DNA from: Verrucomicrobiota bacterium | GTDB taxonomy: Bacteria > Verrucomicrobiota > Verrucomicrobiia > Limisphaerales > UBA9464 | Assembly: GCA_025354845.1 (NCBI GenBank) | Contig: JANXMD010000598.1 | Coordinates: 1 to 10,402 of the forward strand | Direction of reading: 5' to 3' | Length of the DNA stretch: 10,402 nucleotides | Part shown: piece by piece, positions 7,131 to 10,402 of the stretch | How positions within the stretch are numbered: position 1 is the first letter of the stretch | Layout of the letters: each line of letters opens with the position of its first letter | The notes under the pieces: model-generated | What the model was told of the DNA's origin: nothing | Database searches by the model: none | What the model saw: the letters and a program-made list of their open reading frames with translations, nothing else | Made by a program: the position numbers and the translations under genes

Positions 7131-8333
7131 ATGAAACGCCTTGTTCTCATCGGTGCCGCCTGTTTGGCGCTCACCGCCGTCACTCCAGTTCGTGCCGCCG
7201 ACGCGCTACCCCAGTTGGCCGAGATCCTTGCCTCGAGCGACGACGCCCAGCTCCAGCTCGACATCCTCCGGGGCCTGTCGGCAGCGTTGCGTGGACGCCG
7301 CACCGCGCCCATGCCCGCCGGCTGGACAAAAGTGGAGGCAAAGCTCACGGGCAGTGCCAATGGCGAAGTTCGAACCCTCACCCAGGCCCTCTCGTTGACC
7401 TTCGGCAGCCAGCGCGCGCTCGCTGATCTGCGCCAGATGGCGGCGGATTCCAAGGCGGATGCTGGTGCGCGGCGTTCTGCCCTCGATGCGCTGTTGGCGG
7501 TTCGTGATGCCCAATTGCCACCCACGCTGCTCCAGCTCGTCGCGGATGCCGAGCCGCGCGTGGTTGAGGCAGCCGTTCGCGGCCTAGCGTTGTACGATGA
7601 TCCCGGTACTGCGGCGACGTTGCTGGCCCGATATCCGGCGCTGAGTGTCGGAGCCAGACGCGATGCGCTCAACACCCTGGCCGGTCGTGCCGCGAATTCA
7701 CGACAACTGCTCGCGGCCGTGGCGGGCGGCAAGATTCCACGCACCGATCTCACCGCCGACCTGGTCCGCCAGCTCCGGGCTCACAAGGACGAGGCGCTGC
7801 GGAAACAATTGACCGAAATCTGGGGAGTCGTGCACGAGACGAGTCCCGACATGCAGGCCGAGGTCGAACGGGTAAAGCGCGTCTATTGGGCCGGCGGATC
7901 GACGCCGGGCGATGGTCCGCGCGGTCGCGTGGTGTTCAACAAGGTCTGTGCCCAGTGCCACACCCTCTTCGACACCGGGGGGCACGTCGGACCCGATATC
8001 ACCGGGGCCAATCGATCGGATCTCGACTACCTCCTCCAAAACATTCTCTACCCGAACGCGGTGGTGCCCAATGAGTATCGGGCGACCACCATCGAGACCA
8101 AGGATGACCGAACCATCACCGGCATCGTGAAGGAGCAGAACCCCGCGGCGACGGTCATCCAGACCGCCAACGAACTGCTCACGGTGCCGCGCGGGGAGAT
8201 CAAGTCGACCACGACCAGCGACCAGTCGCTCATGCCCGAGGGATTGATCGCCCAATTGAAGGACATCGAGCTCCGCGACCTGCTGTACTACCTCTCGCGT
8301 CCCGGTCAGGTGAACCTCCCCGCAGGCCAGTAG
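7131..8333 (+). CDS. Secreted HEAT-repeat protein with Pirellula/Verrucomicrobium-type c-heme domain
   Basis: A 400-residue exported c-type cytochrome. Residues 1-22 are a signal peptide (cleavage after VRA). Residues about 24-250 are alanine- and leucine-rich paired helices of HEAT type, including ARRSALDALLAVRD and VVEAAVRGLALYDD. Residues about 262-395 form the heme-binding domain of the TIGR02603 type: CAQCH at C273-H277, then GGHVGPDITG, a NILYPNAVV segment, TGIVKEQNP and SLMPEGL with M368 as the likely distal heme ligand, ending in DLLYYLSRP. It probably accepts electrons from the propeller dehydrogenase encoded just upstream and passes them to a respiratory carrier. The family is known from PVC genomes, but its physiological role is largely inferred. 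ATG 7131 is chosen because it starts the signal peptide. The 47-base spacer lacks a clear Shine-Dalgarno and shows no terminator, which supports co-transcription. Confidence 0.92.
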   Translation: MKRLVLIGAACLALTAVTPVRAADALPQLAEILASSDDAQLQLDILRGLSAALRGRRTAPMPAGWTKVEAKLTGSANGEVRTLTQALSLTFGSQRALADLRQMAADSKADAGARRSALDALLAVRDAQLPPTLLQLVADAEPRVVEAAVRGLALYDDPGTAATLLARYPALSVGARRDALNTLAGRAANSRQLLAAVAGGKIPRTDLTADLVRQLRAHKDEALRKQLTEIWGVVHETSPDMQAEVERVKRVYWAGGSTPGDGPRGRVVFNKVCAQCHTLFDTGGHVGPDITGANRSDLDYLLQNILYPNAVVPNEYRATTIETKDDRTITGIVKEQNPAATVIQTANELLTVPRGEIKSTTTSDQSLMPEGLIAQLKDIELRDLLYYLSRPGQVNLPAGQ

Positions 8334-8375
8334 CCGCTCCGGCCAAATCTGGAATTGCACCATTCGGGCGCGCAC

Positions 8376-8381
8376 GGAGGG
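8376..8381 (+). promoter_or_regulatory. Strong ribosome binding site GGAGGG of the GH16 gene
   Basis: GGAGGG sits 7 bases before ATG 8389 and fixes that start. It is the only strong Shine-Dalgarno site ahead of any gene in the window, which suggests the GH16 message is translated differently from its neighbours. The 55-base gap after the cytochrome gene holds no terminator hairpin. Confidence 0.7.
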
Positions 8382-8388
8382 TGACTGA

Positions 8389-9234
8389 ATGCTTCGACCA
8401 GACGTGGTGACGAGAGTTCGCGGATGGCTGTTGGCCCTGTTGCTGACGGTTCCGGGCGGATTGCGCGCCGAGTCGGTTTGGAAGTTGGTGTGGCACGACG
8501 ACTTTGACGGGCACGGGGTGGATCCCGCGAAATGGGAGTTCGAGGTGAACGCCAATGGCGGTGGGAATCACGAACTCCAGTACTACCTCGCGCGAAACGC
8601 GGTGGTGTCCGGCGGTCATCTCGTGATTACGGCCCGGCGCGAGCGTTTCACCGGGCCGGGCGGCACCCGCGATTACACCTCGGCGCGCCTTCGTTCGCGA
8701 CTGAAAGGCGACTGGACCTACGGCCGCTTCGAGATGCGGGCGCAACTGCCGAAAGGAAAGGGGATCTGGCCGGCGTTTTGGATGCTGCCCACGGACTCTC
8801 GCTACGGCGGTTGGCCGCATAGTGGGGAAGTCGACATTCTGGAGCTCATCGGGCACCAGCCCTCGACGGCCTACGGCACCCTGCACTGGAGCGATCCCTC
8901 CGGGTATCACACGAACTCCGGCGGGAAATATCGACTGCCGGCGGCGGTTGGGACGTTTGCCGATGGCTTCCATCTTTTCGCATTGGAATGGGAAGCCTCG
9001 GAGATGCGCTGGTACGTCGATGGAATCCAGTATCACTCGGTGAAGCGCTGGCCCGCGGACGCCGGGGCGGCGCCACGACCGTTCGATCAGCGGTTTCACT
9101 TGATTCTCAATCTGGCGGTCGGCGGCGACTGGCCGGGGGCGCCCGAGGCGAGCACCGTTTTTCCGCAACAGTTCCTGGTCGACTACGTCAGGGTCTACCA
9201 GCGGACGATCCCAGGCAGCCCGAACGACAAGTGA
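8389..9234 (+). CDS. Secreted glycoside hydrolase family 16 (laminarinase-like beta-glucanase)
   Basis: A 281-residue retaining endo-beta-glucanase of family GH16, most like the laminarinase (beta-1,3-glucanase) branch. A signal peptide ends after LRA (residue 27) and the rest is a single jelly-roll catalytic domain. It contains WHDDFDG, a GGGNHELQYY segment, a YGRFEMRAQLPKGKG segment and GIWPAFWMLP. The catalytic signature GEVDILE follows, with E147 as nucleophile, D149 as helper and E152 as acid/base. The C-terminal strands include LALEWEA-type, MRWYVDG and LILNLAVGGDWPG sequence, ending VDYVRVYQR. The length fits a bare GH16 module with no added binding domain. The exact linkage (beta-1,3, mixed-linkage or another beta-glycan) cannot be read from the sequence. 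Its position after the dehydrogenase/cytochrome pair, with no terminator between, suggests an exported carbohydrate-use operon. The stop codon overlaps the probable dinB start. Confidence 0.93.
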   Translation: MLRPDVVTRVRGWLLALLLTVPGGLRAESVWKLVWHDDFDGHGVDPAKWEFEVNANGGGNHELQYYLARNAVVSGGHLVITARRERFTGPGGTRDYTSARLRSRLKGDWTYGRFEMRAQLPKGKGIWPAFWMLPTDSRYGGWPHSGEVDILELIGHQPSTAYGTLHWSDPSGYHTNSGGKYRLPAAVGTFADGFHLFALEWEASEMRWYVDGIQYHSVKRWPADAGAAPRPFDQRFHLILNLAVGGDWPGAPEASTVFPQQFLVDYVRVYQRTIPGSPNDK

Positions 9235-10340
9235 CACCGGCGCCGGTACCGCGAGTGATGCTGCATCTCGACATGGACGCGTTCTATGCGTCGGTCGAGC
9301 AGCGCGATGCGCCCGAATTGCGGGGCAAACCGGTCATCGTCGGAGCTCCGGCGGAGCGGCGCGGGGTGGTTTGCGCGGCAAGCTATGAGGCTCGGAAATT
9401 CGGCGTCCGTTCCGCCATGCCGAGCCGGACCGCTGCGCGGCTTTGTCCGGCGGGAGTGTTTTTACCGCCGCGGATGGACCATTATCGTGCCGAGTCCGTC
9501 GAGATTTTCCGCTTGGTGCGCGAAACCGGCGTCCGAGTCGAGCAGGTCTCGGTGGATGAAGCGTACCTGGAGGCGACGGAACTCATCGACCCGTCGATTA
9601 CCGATCCAGACGCGCGACTGGCCGCCGCGGTGCCTCTGGCGGAGAGGTTGAAGACCGAGATTTCCTCGCACCGTCGGCTGACGGCTAGCGTCGGAATTGC
9701 CTCGAACAAACTCATGGCCAAGCTGGCGAGCGATTTTCGAAAACCCGACGGCCTCATGCTGATTCCTGATCGGGACCGGTCCGCCTTCCTCCGTCCGCTT
9801 TCGTGCCGCGTGTTGCATGGCGTGGGCGCAGTGACCGCCGAGGTGCTGGCCAAGGCGGGAATTCAGACCATTGCGCAGATTCAGGACCATCCCGGAGATC
9901 TACGCGCCTTGCTGGGATCCTTTGGCCCGGTGTTGAAGCGCTACGCCAAGGGAGAGGACGATCGTCCACTGGAACTGGGCGATGAAATTAAGAGCATCAG
10001 CAGCGAGACCACCTTTGAGCGGAACACCTCGGACCGGCAGATCCTGCGTGGAGTCCTGCGTGAGCAAACCGATGAGATTGCGGTCAAGCTGAAGCGCCGG
10101 CAGCTCACCGCCCGGACCGTTCAGGTAAAGGTCCGTTACGGCGACTTCAGCACCTTGACCCGCCAGCTGTCTGTGGAGGAGCCCCTCACGGAATCGCGGG
10201 AACTCTATCGTATCGCCTGCTGGTTGCTGGGGCGGGATCGTCTCGTGCAACGCCCCTTGAGACTGCTCGGCGTCGGGGTCAGCGGACTGGGGGAGACTGG
10301 GCCGAAGCAGATGAGTTTCTCCCTGGGAAATCGCGGATGA
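9231..10340 (+). CDS. dinB: DNA polymerase IV (Y-family translesion polymerase)
   Basis: Y-family, error-prone DNA polymerase that copies past damaged bases in the cytosol. With GTG 9231 the protein has 369 residues (E. coli DinB 351). Palm residues D14 (HLDMDAFYASVEQ), D109 and E110 (VSVDEAYLEA) match the metal-binding carboxylates, and Y19 takes the steric-gate position. The SVGIASNKLMAKLASDFRKP stretch and a helix-hairpin-helix GVGAVTAEVLAKAG follow, then a little-finger domain starting around SSETTFER. The C-terminus reads KQMSFSL and may serve as a sliding-clamp peptide. GTG 9231 is preferred because it makes a GTGA overlap with the GH16 stop and keeps the arginine before the first strand. 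GTG 9255 or ATG 9258 (360 residues) are alternatives, none with a good ribosome binding site. No recognisable SOS box lies upstream. Confidence 0.94.
   Translation: MTPAPVPRVMLHLDMDAFYASVEQRDAPELRGKPVIVGAPAERRGVVCAASYEARKFGVRSAMPSRTAARLCPAGVFLPPRMDHYRAESVEIFRLVRETGVRVEQVSVDEAYLEATELIDPSITDPDARLAAAVPLAERLKTEISSHRRLTASVGIASNKLMAKLASDFRKPDGLMLIPDRDRSAFLRPLSCRVLHGVGAVTAEVLAKAGIQTIAQIQDHPGDLRALLGSFGPVLKRYAKGEDDRPLELGDEIKSISSETTFERNTSDRQILRGVLREQTDEIAVKLKRRQLTARTVQVKVRYGDFSTLTRQLSVEEPLTESRELYRIACWLLGRDRLVQRPLRLLGVGVSGLGETGPKQMSFSLGNRG
9236..9247. repeat. 12-bp perfect palindrome ACCGGCGCCGGT at the GH16-dinB junction
   Basis: ACCGGCGCCGGT is identical to its reverse complement and lies between the GH16 stop and the ATG 9258 alternative dinB start. 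If GTG 9231 is the start, the palindrome is inside the coding region. A perfect 12-mer palindrome is expected a few times by chance in 10 kb of GC-rich DNA, so a binding-site role is only a possibility. Confidence 0.25.
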
Positions 10341-10352
10341 TCGCGGGCGGGA

Positions 10353-10402
10353 TCAGGGATTGAGGTGGAGAGAGAGCGTTCCGTTCGTCACGGACGCGCG
10401 GG
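10353..10402 (-). CDS. Possible 3' end of a minus-strand gene (partial)
   Basis: Read on the minus strand, the last 50 bases give an open frame, R-A-S-V-T-N-G-T-L-S-L-H-L-N-P, followed by TGA (10355-10353). The stop lies 13 bases after the dinB stop in a convergent arrangement. The peptide looks like the end of a beta-rich secreted protein, but 15 residues do not allow identification. Random open sequence of this length is common in GC-rich DNA. Confidence 0.25.
   Translation of the reverse strand, partial: RASVTNGTLSLHLNP

Noticed and set aside
10376..10397. Imperfect hairpin GCG-T-TCCGT / ACGGA-CGC near the window end
   Set aside because: It has a bulge and no following T-tract in either direction, and may lie inside a minus-strand coding end. 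It does not qualify as a dinB terminator.

Overview
The window is GC-rich, almost fully coding, and looks like an ordinary chromosomal segment of a member of the Verrucomicrobiota or a close PVC-superphylum relative. The best evidence is the pair at 4429-8333. It consists of a secreted beta-propeller 'membrane-bound dehydrogenase' of the Pirellula/Verrucomicrobium type and a secreted HEAT-repeat protein ending in the matching CxxCH heme domain. Both families are strongly expanded in that superphylum. Most genes lack a visible Shine-Dalgarno sequence, which also fits. Finer placement is not possible from the sequence alone.

Layout: a strong intrinsic terminator (23-52) closes an unseen upstream gene. 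It is followed on the + strand by leuA (2-isopropylmalate synthase, 138-1796) and a fusion of a class I SAM methyltransferase with a GNAT acetyltransferase (1916-3190). A predicted alpha/beta-hydrolase lipoprotein lies on the - strand (3187-4257). It converges on the fusion gene with a 4-base overlap formed by the palindrome CTAG. A 171-base divergent spacer (4258-4428) separates it from the propeller dehydrogenase (4429-7083), followed by the cytochrome-c/HEAT partner (7131-8333), a secreted family GH16 beta-glucanase (8389-9234) and DNA polymerase IV, dinB (most likely 9231-10340, a GTGA overlap with the GH16 stop). The last ~50 bases may hold the 3' end of a - strand gene.

Functionally the window mixes housekeeping genes (leucine synthesis, translesion polymerase) with an exported block. 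The dehydrogenase, the c-type cytochrome and the GH16 enzyme all carry signal peptides, face the same way and are closely spaced. A periplasmic unit that cuts a beta-glucan and oxidises a sugar product, passing electrons to a heme protein, is a reasonable inference but is not proven. No RNA genes, mobile elements, CRISPR arrays or gene-free stretches above 300 bases were seen. I found no clearly new biological system. The points most worth a second look are the methyltransferase-GNAT fusion, the division of the dehydrogenase/heme architecture into two genes, and the coupling of dinB to a secreted glucanase.
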